Shown here: positions 22,298 through 32,149 of the stretch, piece after piece
Layout: every line of letters starts with the position of its first letter
Position numbering within the stretch: the first letter of the stretch is position 1
NCBI GenBank assembly: GCA_963842775.1
Contig: CAWJHQ010000006.1
Span: 323,719 to 387,718, forward strand
Reading direction: 5' to 3'
DNA from: R-RK-3 sp963842775
GTDB lineage: Bacteria > Pseudomonadota > Alphaproteobacteria > Rhizobiales > Rhodomicrobiaceae
Length of the DNA: 64,000 nt
Position numbers and translations under genes: made by a program
Notes under the pieces: generated by a model
The model's input: only the letters and a program-made list of their open reading frames with translations
Told to the model about the DNA's origin: nothing
The model's database searches: none

Positions 22298-22438
22298 ACT
22301 TTAAATCCTTGACCAGACCCGTATCCGCGCCCGGCCAAGGCCTGACATGCGGGCAACGCTGTCACTGCGCACGATACGTTGGGGACGGCGGCGGGACGAG
22401 CGGTTAGCTCGCCCCGCGCATTCAGTTCGGCAAGCGGA

Positions 22439-24737
22439 TCACCCGCCAGCGGTCTTGAGCGCCATGATGCGCGGATCGCCTTCGGGCAGAATTTCCGGCG
22501 TCAGAAATTCCACGCCGTCCGGCGTCGGATTTGGCGTCATGCTGACGCCGACATGCGGATCGCCGGTGCCATTGTCGTTCTTCAGCAGCTGGTAGCGCAT
22601 CAGCATGGCGAAGTCTTCATGCACCGTATTATGGCAATGCGATACATAGGCTCCGCCGAATTCGCCGAAGCGAACCTGGAAGGTTACGGACTCGCTTTCT
22701 CCGGTACGCCAGACGTCCTTGCGCACCAGCCGCTCCGTCAGAGAAAGCGGGCCGGTCGACCGGCTCATCGTGACGCCTTCCTCGAAGTGAAGATGGATCG
22801 GATGATCCCAGCCGCCACCGCCATTTTTGAGCGTGATATGCTCGACGTCGCCCGGCTTCGGGAAGACCAGCGAAATGCGGTTGGCGTTCAGATAGTGGGA
22901 GTCTATGGCCCCATTGACCCTGACGGTCCAGGGGAAGCTTTCCCGATTGTCGCAATCCGGGGTACAGCCAAAGTCGTTTTCCGCTCCGCCGCGCTTGAAC
23001 TCTATCGTGCGGGTGCGGGTCGGCGTGACGATGGGGATCTGCTGCGTGAGCGTGGACGGCACGCGGCTCTGATCCACCAGGGTTGCCTGCGTATAGGTGT
23101 AGCTGGGATCATCGACGCTTTGGACGCTGTCGCTGACGACGAACTGCATTATGGGTACAGTCGCCGGATCCGGTGACCGGCCGGCTATCGCGTCGGCGAC
23201 CGAGACGATGCGCTGGGGGCCGCGCCCGTCTATCGTGCTCGATCAGATTGACGAGCATCAGCTTCTCGCCCTTGGGGAAGTTCCTGAAGTCGACGACGAT
23301 GTCGAACCGCTCGGCGACACCCTGCACGTCCAGCGATCCGACCGTCACCGGATTGACGAGGAAGTTGCCGTCATTGCAGATCACCTGAACCGGCACGACA
23401 CTGCCGTTTGCACGCACGAGCGCCAGCTTGATGAAGCGCGACATGCAGGCATTCAGGATGCGGAAGCGGTATTTGCGCCGCATGACGTTCATGAACGGCG
23501 AGTAGGCGCAATTCACCATCAGATTGTCGCCGAGGAAGCCGTCCGTTTCGAAAATGTCGAAGAACATCTGACCGCTCGGATCGGTAGCGAAATCGTGGAC
23601 TATCAGGTTGACGTCGAAGTCGATATTGCCCCATGGCAGGCGCGAGCCGCTCGGCAGACAAAGATTGACGCCGTCGTTCATCGCCTCATTGCCGCGATCC
23701 GGACCACTGTAATAGTTCAGCATGCCGAAATTGCCCTTATAGACATTCTCGGCGGTGAAGAAAAAGCGGTGGTCGTGGAACCATAATGTGCTCTGCAATT
23801 CGCGGAAATCGCCCGGGATCTTAACCGGCACGCCATTATTGTTGATACCCGAGGCCCGAGCGTCCGTAGCGGCTGTATTGATGGTGTCGTGCCGGGCGAG
23901 GCACGTTCCCCAATGATAGTCGTAGAATTGACCGGGGAAGAAATGCGCGTTCTGCGCGCCGTCGCTGCCCGCCCCATTATGGGCGTTGTGGTTGTGAATT
24001 GCCGTCTCGTTCCGGCCGAAGCCGCCATTCTGCGTGCGATCGGTCGGGAGGCTGTTGTAGATGCGGGTCAGCACCGGCTCGCCATAGCGGATCTTGATCA
24101 AGGGCGGCGCCATCACGCCCCGTGTACCGTGGGCGCCCGCACCGTAGCACCAGAGCGCGTTCGGCGCCTGGTCGGGCATATTCGGGATGGAACTTCGTAT
24201 TGGCGGCGACCTGGCCAAGCGACATCACATAGCCGACCTTAGGCAGAAAATCATTCCACCGCTGGTGCGCGAAATAGGGTCCCGGCGGGCGGCCTTCGAC
24301 GGGCCCGCGATTGACGGCGCTGCGATAGAGCTGACCACCGGATGCGGTGAATTGTTCATGCCATGACGTAGCTTTGGCATTGAGCTGGCCCAGGGCCGCC
24401 GGAAACTTCGCTTCCTTCTTGCCCCCGACAGTTTGAATGTGTGAGCGGGATCGGCGTCTGCAGGTTGAGCCTGGGCAATGGCTGGGTAAAACGCTGTGCG
24501 CCAAACAGCGGAGCTGCGCGGCGTGCCGGTCGGGATCGCCCCGTAGGCGCTATTCGCAAACGGGCTGAGCCCGTTTTTCAAGGCGAGGGCGCCGGTGACG
24601 GTAAAAATACCCATTCTGAAGAGATCGCGCCGCGTGACCTCACCCAGATGCAAAGCGCGTCTGATCTCGGTTCTGTTGTCGCGCGCGTTCTGCGCCTCGC
24701 GGATGCGGTTCTTGGGGGCGTCTTTTGGCAAATACAT
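22439..24737 (-). CDS. Tat-exported multicopper oxidase, three frameshifts
   Basis: About 765 residues. A twin-arginine signal (TRRDLFRMGIFTVTGALAL, Arg at 36-37) implies export of the folded enzyme. All four copper motifs are visible: HNHN in ETAIHNHNAHNG, WFHDHRFFF, the HPIHLH motif, and HCHNTVHEDFAM, the last giving type 1 copper ligands Cys, His and axial Met. Such enzymes oxidise metal ions or phenols and reduce O2 to water; several oxidise Mn(II) or Cu(I). Frame changes lie near 24435, 24200 and 23200, and the protein is continuous across them. It heads an operon with two SCO copper chaperones, which supports copper loading of this enzyme. Substrate unknown. Confidence 0.85.
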
Positions 24738-25213
24738 GGGTCACTCTCCAGGCCGGTGGCGCATCCCCATCGGTCACCGCGATCGCGCCGTCGCGCGGAC
24801 GGCCGCAATTTCGGAGCGGCTGTTGCCACACCCTCAATCAACCGGCCAATCGCGGTGCATTTGAACCGGCACACCGCCATTGGTCCGCCGTCCGATAAGA
24901 TGCCATAAACAGGATAGATGCGCGGATCGCGTATCGTCAGCCCCCCAACGGACCGGCCCTGCAGTCTTAGGCACACACCAGACCAAAGAATGTACCTCCC
25001 CCGGCCTTTAGTCGGTAGCGCTTGACAGTTATTTCCCGTAGACCACAAGGTGCGGTGCGCTGCAGATTTTTTAGGCGGCGATTCGCGTCTCGGGATGCGG
25101 GAAGGTTGCCTGGCGGCTTAGCGAAGTCGGAACCATTGAAATTCCCCTCGGGACGCGTCCAGGCTGGTGTACTGTCACGACGCCTGAAGCGACGGATAGT
25201 AGGGGAGACGGGG
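24738..25213. promoter_or_regulatory. Divergent promoter region between multicopper oxidase and gspD
   Basis: No gene is credible in these 476 bases. Two degenerate versions of the palindromic motif are present: GCAGTCTTAGGC at 24961-24972 and GGCCTTTAGTCGG at 25003-25015. An upstream frame-compatible start for gspD at 25022 would use the second half of the region but has no signal-peptide logic. Confidence 0.3.
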
Positions 25214-27472
25214 TTGGCGCTTCAAATCCGATTTCGGCCGCGATCGTATCGCGTCTTGCCTGTCGGTGCGATAGCGTTCCTGCTGGGCGCGTGCGGGCTT
25301 TCGTCCGAACAGCTCTCACTGCCCGGATCGATCACCGGCTCCGCGAACAACAGCCAGGTTTCCGCTCTGAATGGGCGCCCTGGCGTTCCTTTGTCCGATA
25401 CGGCGGATCCCGCGGCGAAAGGGCCGCGCGTCTACGAGGGCACCGGCCAGTTCGCAGCACAGGCGAACGACGGCAATTCTGCGTCCGGCAGGGCGCAGAG
25501 CAAGGTCGACGGGAACGGCGTGACGCTCAATCTGGTGGGCGCCAGCGTGCAGGAAATGGCCAAGACGGTCCTTGGCGACATATTGCAACTCAATTACACG
25601 GTCAGCGACAAGGTCAAGGCGAGCATCACGCTGAGCACGGCGCAGCCAGTGTCGAAAGAGGATCTGCTAAAGATCTTCGAATCCATCCTGCGCTCGGAAG
25701 GTATTGGAATTTCAGTCGAAAACGGCGTTTACCACGTTGTACCGGCGGATGCCGCCGGCGGCGGCACCAAATGGGCGGGGCGCGGCGGTAAGCAAGTCGG
25801 TACCGCGACGGCAATCGTTCCGCTCCGCTACGTCGCAGCCGCCGAAATGGAGCGCGTCCTGAAGGCCGTGGCGCCGCAAACGTCTATCCTGCGCGTCGAC
25901 AGCGCAAGGAACCTCCTCCTGGTCTCCGGCTCGGCAAGCGAGCTGGCCTCGATCAATGATACGGTCGCGTCGTTCGATCTCGACTGGATGCGCGGCATGT
26001 CCTTTGCGCTGCTGCCGGTGGAAAGCGCCGATCCGGAAGCCATTGCCAAGGAGCTGGACACCGTTTTCGCCAATGATACGGACAGCCCGACCAAAGGCAT
26101 TGTGCGCTTCGTGCCCAACACCCGGCTGAAGTCGGTGCTGGTCATCTCCTCGCGGCCCGAATATCTGCGCAAGGCTGAAGGCTGGCTGCGGCGCATCGAT
26201 CTGGCGGGACAGGCCACCGAAAAGCAGGTGCAGGTCTATCATGTGCAGAACCGGGCGGCGAGCGAGCTCGCAACACTCCTGCAGAAGGTTTACGGGTCGC
26301 AGTCAGGCAACCGCGCCGGGGGTGCAATCGCGACACAGCCGCAACAACCGGCGTCGGTGCTTTCGTCGACCGACGATGATGGTGCTCCGCTGTCGGCTCA
26401 AGGCTTCCCGGGCACGATAAACCTTACACCGCGGCCATTCGCGCCGACGACCCAGATAATCGTCCCCGGCGCAGCCGGTGCCGGCGAACAGGGGCAAGGT
26501 GAACAGGGACAAGGCGAAAACGGGTCTCTCACCGGCGACCGCGCCGGCGGCATCAGTGTCGTCGCCGACGATGCCAACAATTCGCTGATCATTACGGCGA
26601 CCCCGCGTGAGTATAAGCGGGTCCGTCAAATCCTGTCGCGCATCGACATTGCCGCGAACCAGGTGCTGCTTGAGGCCACGATCGCGGAGGTCACGCTCAC
26701 CGACAATCTGAAGTTCGGGCTGAAATGGTTTTTCGAGAAGGGCAACAGCAGCGCGGAGTTCACATCAGCGGCAGTCGCCGCCATCAACCCGAGCTTCCCA
26801 GGCTTTTCCTATTTCCTGAATACGCCGAACGTGAAAGTCGCGCTGGATGCGCTGGCCACGGTCACCACCATCAATCTGGTATCCTCTCCCAGTCTCATGG
26901 TGCTGGACAATAAGAAAGCCGTCCTCCAGATCGGCGACGAGGTTCCGATCGCAACGGCGCAGCAGCAAGGCGTGGTTGCGCCCGGCTCGCCGGTGTTGAA
27001 CTCGATCAGCTTCCGCAGCACCGGCGTCATCCTCGGCATTACACCACGTGTGAGCGATAATGGCCGCATTCAGCTCGAAATCGAGCAGGAGGTCAGCGAC
27101 GCCAAGGACACCACCACGTCGGGCCTGGACACGCCGACCATATCGCAGCGCCGCATTAAGACGACAGTCGCTGTCAATGACGGACAGGCCATCGTTCTCG
27201 CCGGTTTGATGCGTGACAACACTCAGGTGGACAACACCAAGATTCCGTTGGTGGGCGATATTCCCGTGGTCGGCAATCTGTTCAAGAGCAAGGACAACAC
27301 GATCACCCGGACCGAACTGCTGATCGCCATTACGCCGCATATCGTGAAAGACGCGCGGCAGGTCGGTGCGATTGCCGATGAATTTCGCGACAGGATGAAT
27401 TTTACCACCCGGCCGCAGCGCGCCAGCCCGCCTGACAAGCGGGAGAATGTCGATCGGCTGATTGTGCGCTGA
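25214..27472 (+). CDS. gspD: Type II secretion secretin GspD (lipoprotein form)
   Basis: Outer-membrane channel of the T2SS. TTG 25214 was chosen because AGGGGAG lies 7 bases upstream and it gives a clean lipoprotein signal: ALQIRFRPRSYRV, a hydrophobic run, then lipobox LGAC. N domains follow (VTLNLVGASVQEMAKTVLGD; VQVYHVQNRAASELATLLQK; ISVVADDANNSLIITATPRE), with a Gln/Gly-rich linker, then the secretin domain (QVLLEATIAEVTL; PLVGDIPVVGNLFKSKD). Length is about 752 residues. A start at 25022 would add 64 unlikely residues. A lipidated GspD may not need a pilotin. gspK follows at 59 bases. Confidence 0.93.
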   Translation: MALQIRFRPRSYRVLPVGAIAFLLGACGLSSEQLSLPGSITGSANNSQVSALNGRPGVPLSDTADPAAKGPRVYEGTGQFAAQANDGNSASGRAQSKVDGNGVTLNLVGASVQEMAKTVLGDILQLNYTVSDKVKASITLSTAQPVSKEDLLKIFESILRSEGIGISVENGVYHVVPADAAGGGTKWAGRGGKQVGTATAIVPLRYVAAAEMERVLKAVAPQTSILRVDSARNLLLVSGSASELASINDTVASFDLDWMRGMSFALLPVESADPEAIAKELDTVFANDTDSPTKGIVRFVPNTRLKSVLVISSRPEYLRKAEGWLRRIDLAGQATEKQVQVYHVQNRAASELATLLQKVYGSQSGNRAGGAIATQPQQPASVLSSTDDDGAPLSAQGFPGTINLTPRPFAPTTQIIVPGAAGAGEQGQGEQGQGENGSLTGDRAGGISVVADDANNSLIITATPREYKRVRQILSRIDIAANQVLLEATIAEVTLTDNLKFGLKWFFEKGNSSAEFTSAAVAAINPSFPGFSYFLNTPNVKVALDALATVTTINLVSSPSLMVLDNKKAVLQIGDEVPIATAQQQGVVAPGSPVLNSISFRSTGVILGITPRVSDNGRIQLEIEQEVSDAKDTTTSGLDTPTISQRRIKTTVAVNDGQAIVLAGLMRDNTQVDNTKIPLVGDIPVVGNLFKSKDNTITRTELLIAITPHIVKDARQVGAIADEFRDRMNFTTRPQRASPPDKRENVDRLIVR

Positions 27473-27530
27473 AGCCCGGCTGCTTGAGTGCGCCAAGGCA
27501 TGTTCATTGTTTCGAATTGGGAGGCGGCCA

Positions 27531-28481
27531 ATGCAGCCGCAGCGCAATCCAAACCTGCCCTCCGCCGACGACCGGGGCTTCGCGCTCGTCACCGTTCTCT
27601 GGATCGCGGGGCTTCTGGCGGTAATGACGGCCGGCCTTTCGGTTTCCGTGCGCACCCATGTCAGGGTGGTCGCGAATGTGACCGAAAGCGCCAAGGCCGA
27701 AGCGCTGGCCGACGCGGGAGCCGCGCTCGCGGTGATCGATCTCGTGGCGGCGCGCGGCACTGGTGAGCACAGGCGGCGCTTCCCGATTGATGGGCAGGCG
27801 GTTGCCTGTTCGATCCCTGGCGAGGGCGTGCTGACCATTGCCGTTTCCGACGAGGCGGCCAAGATCGACGTGAATTCGGCTGGTATCCCGCTCCTGCGCG
27901 CGTTGCTGGCGGGCCTGGGCGTGCCAGTCGAAAAATCAGCGCAACTGGCGGACGCCGTCTTCGATTTTCGCGACGCCGATGACGACCGCAAGCCGAACGG
28001 AGCCGAAAGCGCGGAGTATCGCGACGCCGGTCTCGGCTGGCTGCCGAAGAACGGCCCGCTGCAATCGATCGAGGAACTCGGCCAGGTCTACGGCTTCACG
28101 CCGCCGCTCCTGGCCCGCATACGGCCCTATCTGAGCGTCTACTCGGGTCTTGAAGGGGTCGACGCTTCGATCGCCAAAGCGGACCTCATCACCCTGCTCC
28201 GGTCTGGCATCGAACGCAGCGGCGGCTCGCTCGGCGGTTTGGCCGAATTCAATGAATCGATCGCGCTGCCGTCCATATTCGTGGTGGCCTCGCCGCAGAG
28301 GTTTTTCGGAGTGCGCGTCGAAGCGCGCAGCTCTGCGGGCGCCGTGTTCGTGCGTGAAGCCGTGCTCGATGCCGGCTCGCGGCAATTGCCCGATTACAAC
28401 TTCCTGCGATGGACCCGCGGTCCTCCGCTCACGGATGCGTCGGGAGCCAATTTCCAGGATAGGCAATGGCCTATCTGCTGA
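27531..28481 (+). CDS. gspK: Type II secretion minor pseudopilin GspK
   Basis: Tip pseudopilin that caps the GspI-J-K complex. ATG 27531 follows GGGAGG. The prepilin site is RG|FALVTVLWIAGLLAVM; as in the GspK family Glu at mature position 5 is absent (Thr here). The large insert domain has SDEAAKIDVNSAGIPLLRAL and two helix-hairpin-helix-like segments (QSIEELGQVYGFTPPLLARI). Length is 316 residues. Together with gspD it forms the plus-strand end of the T2SS locus. Confidence 0.9.
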   Translation: MQPQRNPNLPSADDRGFALVTVLWIAGLLAVMTAGLSVSVRTHVRVVANVTESAKAEALADAGAALAVIDLVAARGTGEHRRRFPIDGQAVACSIPGEGVLTIAVSDEAAKIDVNSAGIPLLRALLAGLGVPVEKSAQLADAVFDFRDADDDRKPNGAESAEYRDAGLGWLPKNGPLQSIEELGQVYGFTPPLLARIRPYLSVYSGLEGVDASIAKADLITLLRSGIERSGGSLGGLAEFNESIALPSIFVVASPQRFFGVRVEARSSAGAVFVREAVLDAGSRQLPDYNFLRWTRGPPLTDASGANFQDRQWPIC

Positions 28482-28522
28482 ACCCGCAATGCGCACAATG
28501 GTGCGCAGCGCGACCAGGAGAG

Positions 28523-28554
28523 GCCCAATTGTCGCCATTCGGCAACAATTGGGC
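28523..28554. repeat. Strong inverted repeat between gspK and the sensor kinase gene
   Basis: GCCCAATTGT at 28523-28532 pairs perfectly with ACAATTGGGC at 28545-28554, and the loop itself can form three more pairs (GCC-ATTC-GGC). Seven A residues follow, so it is not a Rho-independent terminator for the plus strand. It could be an RNA stem-loop in the gspK 3' end or an operator for the kinase gene, about 190 bases downstream. Confidence 0.45.
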
Positions 28555-28741
28555 AAAAAAAGTGCACTATTTGGACAGCGCAATCTTCGATGCGTGGCCA
28601 ATGATTAACCGTCGTGGCATGTTTCCATAATAGACAGCCACGATTTCGTTTAGATTGGTAATCTCTTGTTAAGTAATAGGTTTTCTGGCCAGCACTAAAT
28701 TGTCGCTTGGTCGCGCCTGGGGCGTTTGGGCGGATTGCGTA

Positions 28742-30212
28742 ATGCGTAAGGTTGGGGATCTGGAATTTGGAGTCGATCGCTCCCGGCGATGGTGGTTTCG
28801 CGGCGCGTCGCTGCTGGCCCGATGGGACCGATACAGCCTGGCCACGCAGTTCACAGTCGTCGCCGCAGTCGTCATAGGCATCAGCATGGCCGTGCTCGGC
28901 CGGTGGGTGGCCGCCCGGATCGAAACGGGCGTGGTCACGAACACGGCCGCCGCCGCGGCCCTCTATATGGACCGCTTTATCGCGCCCCATGTGCAGGAAT
29001 TGGCGACAGAACAGTTTCTTAGCCCCGCATCGCAAAAGGCTCTCGCCGAGCTGGTAAAAACCCGGGGCTTCGGCGAACTGGTCGTATCGGTCAAGATCTG
29101 GCGTCCCGACGGCACGATCGTCTTTAGCAATCCCCTTGAGCTGGTCGGCGCGCGCGTGCCCATAAGCGAGAGCCTGCAAAGTGCGCTGCGCGGCCTTGTC
29201 GTCGCGGAATTCGACGATCTGCATCACGAAGAGAATGTTCTGGAGCGCCAGCTGCACGTGCCGTTGCTGGAAATCTATTCACCGATCCGGGAAACAAAAT
29301 CGGGCCGGATCATCGCCGTTGCCGAGTTCTATCAGCTGGGCGACGCGCTCAAGAAGCAGCTTGCATGGGCGCAGTTCGAGGGCGGGCTCATCGTAGGGGG
29401 GCTTTCGCTGCTGATGCTCGCGGCGCTTATCGGCATTGTCCGCCAAGGCAGCCACACCATCGTCAACCAGCAGCACGCGCTGAACGGGCGGATCACGGAC
29501 CTGTCGCAATCGCTCATGCTGAACGAGGAACTTCGTCAGGACATCGCCAACGCAAATCGCCGCGCTTCGGAAAGCAGCGAGCGGTTCCTGCGCAGGGTCA
29601 GCGCCGAGCTGCATGATGGGCCGGTGCAACTCATCGGCCTTGCACTGTTGCGGCTGGACGGCGTCAACGCGGCGACGCCAAAGGATGTTCCGCGCGCAGC
29701 CGAGACGCTGGAGATCATTCGCGGCGTGCTGAAGGATGCGCTGTCTGAAATTCGCGGTCTCTCGAATGGGCTCGCCCTTCCCGAGCTGGAAAGTCTCAGC
29801 TTCGAGGACGCGCTGGATCTCGCGATTTCGAACCATGAGCGCCGTTCGGGGAAGGCCGTCGCCGTCAGCTTTCCCGAAAAGCTGCCGGCCATCCCAGCTT
29901 CGATCAAGACCTGCGCTTATCGCTTCGTGCAGGAAGGCCTAAATAATGCCTTCCGCCACGCTGACGGCGCAGAACAACGCGTCGCGGTCAGCTGGGATGG
30001 TGTTATGCTGGGGATCGAGGTCAGCGACAAAGGACCAGGCATCTCGGCTACGGGGCAATCCTCGTGCGGGCGCGGGAGCGGGAGCGGGATCGGCCTCACG
30101 GGAATGCGCGATCGCATCGAGTTCGTTGGGAGGAACGATGGTCATCATAGCCGCGCCGGGTCAGGGAACCAAACTGCAAGCCTCCTTCAGTCTGAGTGAA
30201 AAAAGGGTGTGA
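28742..30212 (+). CDS. NarX/DegS-type sensor histidine kinase, frameshift near C-terminus
   Basis: Membrane sensor with two helices (about residues 34-54 and 214-232) flanking a 160-residue periplasmic domain, then a HisKA_3 dimerisation box with phospho-acceptor His in SAELHDGPVQLIGLAL (about residue 291) and a HATPase domain (QEGLNNAFRHA; GLTGMRDRIEFVG). No HAMP domain is obvious. One extra G near 30130 breaks the frame; without it the protein ends GGTMVIIAAPGQGTKLQASF and stops at 30212, one base before the response regulator start. A TTG at 28700 is an alternative start. The ligand is unknown; the position suggests control of the secretion and oxidase genes. Confidence 0.85.
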
Positions 30213-30213
30213 A

Positions 30214-30861
30214 ATGCTTCAAAGAATTCGGGTAGCGGTGGTGGATGATCACCCACTTTTCCGGGAAGGCGTCATCCAGACGTTCTGCAAAAGCGAAGGG
30301 TTCGATCTCGTCGCCATGGGAGCGACCCGCGATGACGCCGTACAGATCGCGAAGGGTGCCGATGTCGACGTCATGCTGCTCGATATCCAGCTTCCCGGCG
30401 GCGGCATAGAGGCGGCGCAGATCATCAACTCGCTTCCCTCGCACACCAAGATTATCATGCTCACCGCGTCGGAAAGCGAAGATCACGTGTCGGCGGCATT
30501 GGAGGCGGGAGCTTGCGGCTATGTCCTGAAGGGAATTAGCGGGCGCGACCTGGCGCTTACGGTCCGCGCGGTTCAGAACGGCGATACTTACGTCACGCCC
30601 GCTTTGGCGGCGCGCATGCTCAAGAGCATCCACCGCCGCCCCCCCGCGTCAAAGGCCGAGCCCGCAATGTTCACCCTGACGCCGCGTGAGGAAGATATTC
30701 TGGATTGCGTGGCCGTGGGGCAGACCAACAAGGAAATCGCGATCAAGCTGAATATCAGCGAAAAAACCGTCAAGCACTATATGACGACGATCATGCATAA
30801 GCTGCATGTCCGCAACCGGGTGGAAGCTGCGGTCAAGGCCAGAATGCGCAAAGCCAGTTAG
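30214..30861 (+). CDS. NarL/LuxR-family response regulator
   Basis: Cognate partner of the preceding kinase, judged by one-base spacing. Receiver domain: acidic pair Asp11-Asp12 (VVDDHPLFREG), phospho-acceptor Asp57 (MLLDIQLPGGG), Lys106 (VLKGISG). The C-terminal LuxR helix-turn-helix reads LTPREEDILDCVAVGQTNKE followed by KTVKHYMTTIMHKL. ATG 30214 was preferred to a GTG six codons upstream inside the kinase gene. Dimeric regulators of this class bind palindromes, so the RGAC-N4-GTCY sites are possible targets (inference). Confidence 0.9.
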   Translation: MLQRIRVAVVDDHPLFREGVIQTFCKSEGFDLVAMGATRDDAVQIAKGADVDVMLLDIQLPGGGIEAAQIINSLPSHTKIIMLTASESEDHVSAALEAGACGYVLKGISGRDLALTVRAVQNGDTYVTPALAARMLKSIHRRPPASKAEPAMFTLTPREEDILDCVAVGQTNKEIAIKLNISEKTVKHYMTTIMHKLHVRNRVEAAVKARMRKAS

Positions 30862-30899
30862 GAACGTTCAGTTTTTAGCTATGAGCTATGAGCGGGTAT

Positions 30900-31646
30900 C
30901 TATCGGCTCAAATGGTCCCGTGCGATTAGAGCTGCCTCGACGCGATTGCGCGCGTGGAGTTTCTGTAAAATATTGGTCATGTAATGCTTCACGGTCTTTT
31001 CCGTGAGGCCGACATTCTCTCCGATCTCCTTATTGCTTTGCCCTTCGCAGACAAACCGCAGGATCTGTTCTTCCCTCGGCGTAAGGTCAACAAATTTCGG
31101 GGCCATACCTGTCGGGGAGCTGTCTCGCGTACGTCCGCCCAAAAGTTTGGCGGCAAGCCCTGGTGAAACGTAAGCTTCGCCTTCATGCACCGATTGCGCG
31201 GTCTTGATCAGTTCTTCGGAAGAAACGCCCTTGATGACATATCCGCTGGCGCCGCTGCGAAGCGCATTGACGACATGCTGCTCGCCGTCATGGGCGGTGA
31301 GCATGATGATGCGCACGGCAGGACAAGTGCGCGAAATAGCCCTCGCGGCGTGAACGCCGTCGCCAGGCATATTGATATCCAGGAAAATAATATCCGGCAG
31401 CAGCGTTTCAGCGATGTGAATCGCCTCCGCCCCGTTTGCGCCTTCCCCGACGACTTCAAACCCCGGTTCCCGCTCGAATGTATGCACGAGACCCGCGCGC
31501 ATGATCGGATGGTCGTCCACGAGCGCGACCCGGATGACTTCCTCGCGCGCTTCTCTTAATTCGGCGGCGGCAAGACCCACTACCCCTGGGTTTTCATCTA
31601 TCGGCAACTCGTCAATCCGCATGTCTAATCGCCTTGCTGTATGCAT
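30900..31646 (-). CDS. Second NarL/LuxR-family response regulator
   Basis: 248 residues, convergent with the previous regulator. It has a 38-residue N-terminal extension, then Asp44-Asp45 (LVDDHPIMRAG), phospho-acceptor Asp90 (FLDINMPGDG) and a LuxR helix-turn-helix (LTPREEQILRFVCEGQSNKE). It is clearly a paralogue of the 30214-30861 product, with the same KTVKHYMTNILQKLHARNRV ending. No kinase is adjacent on its strand, so it may share the one at 28742 or act as an orphan. A weak match to the palindrome half-site (CCCTTAGTCCAA, 31697-31708) lies just upstream. Confidence 0.88.
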   Translation of the reverse strand: MHTARRLDMRIDELPIDENPGVVGLAAAELREAREEVIRVALVDDHPIMRAGLVHTFEREPGFEVVGEGANGAEAIHIAETLLPDIIFLDINMPGDGVHAARAISRTCPAVRIIMLTAHDGEQHVVNALRSGASGYVIKGVSSEELIKTAQSVHEGEAYVSPGLAAKLLGGRTRDSSPTGMAPKFVDLTPREEQILRFVCEGQSNKEIGENVGLTEKTVKHYMTNILQKLHARNRVEAALIARDHLSR

Positions 31647-31822
31647 TTGCTGCTCATCCTGGCAATTATAGACGCCACGAAAATTGCCTGAAACCTCCCT
31701 TAGTCCAATTTCTTGTCAGACGATTGGAGGGCAAAGGTCGCATGTTATTGACAAACATGCATAAACCGAAAACGTCCGAGAGGCCTATTGGTTTCATCGC
31801 GGTCGGGATAATATGTGAAATT

Positions 31823-32149
31823 TTATCCGACGTTGCGCCGATGATGTGGCGGTTCGGCAACAGCGTCTTGCTTCGCGCCGCTCGGGGCATCGGGAGCGGT
31901 GCTCGTCGCCATCGCGGCCATGCTCAATCCCAACACCAGCAGCAGGAAAATGCCCGCCAGGACGGAGAACAGCCAAGCCTCACCGATCGGATAGCCCACG
32001 GCCCAGCCGCCGAAATATAATATGACCCACCAGACGCCGGTCGTAAAAAGCGCAATCAGGCACGTTGTTGCGATGCGCCTGCCGCTCAGACGGCCGACAG
32101 CCGCCCCCTGGCGCCTGAGCTTCAATGCGCGCAGAACATCGCGGTTCAT
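31823..32149 (-). CDS. Small two-helix membrane protein, unknown function
   Basis: 108 residues from ATG 32149, chosen for GGAG six bases upstream. A basic N-terminus (MNRDVLRALKLRRQ) precedes two hydrophobic helices (CLIALFTTGVWWVILYFGGW and AWLFSVLAGIFLLLVLGLSM) and a polar Ala/Pro-rich tail with HH. No family is recognised. It lies between the two-component genes and the RTX cassette, on the same strand as both neighbours. Confidence 0.55.
   Translation of the reverse strand: MNRDVLRALKLRRQGAAVGRLSGRRIATTCLIALFTTGVWWVILYFGGWAVGYPIGEAWLFSVLAGIFLLLVLGLSMAAMATSTAPDAPSGAKQDAVAEPPHHRRNVG

Noticed and set aside
28523..28560. Rho-independent terminator after gspK
   Set aside because: The strong stem is followed by A rather than T residues on the plus strand, so it cannot act as one for gspK.
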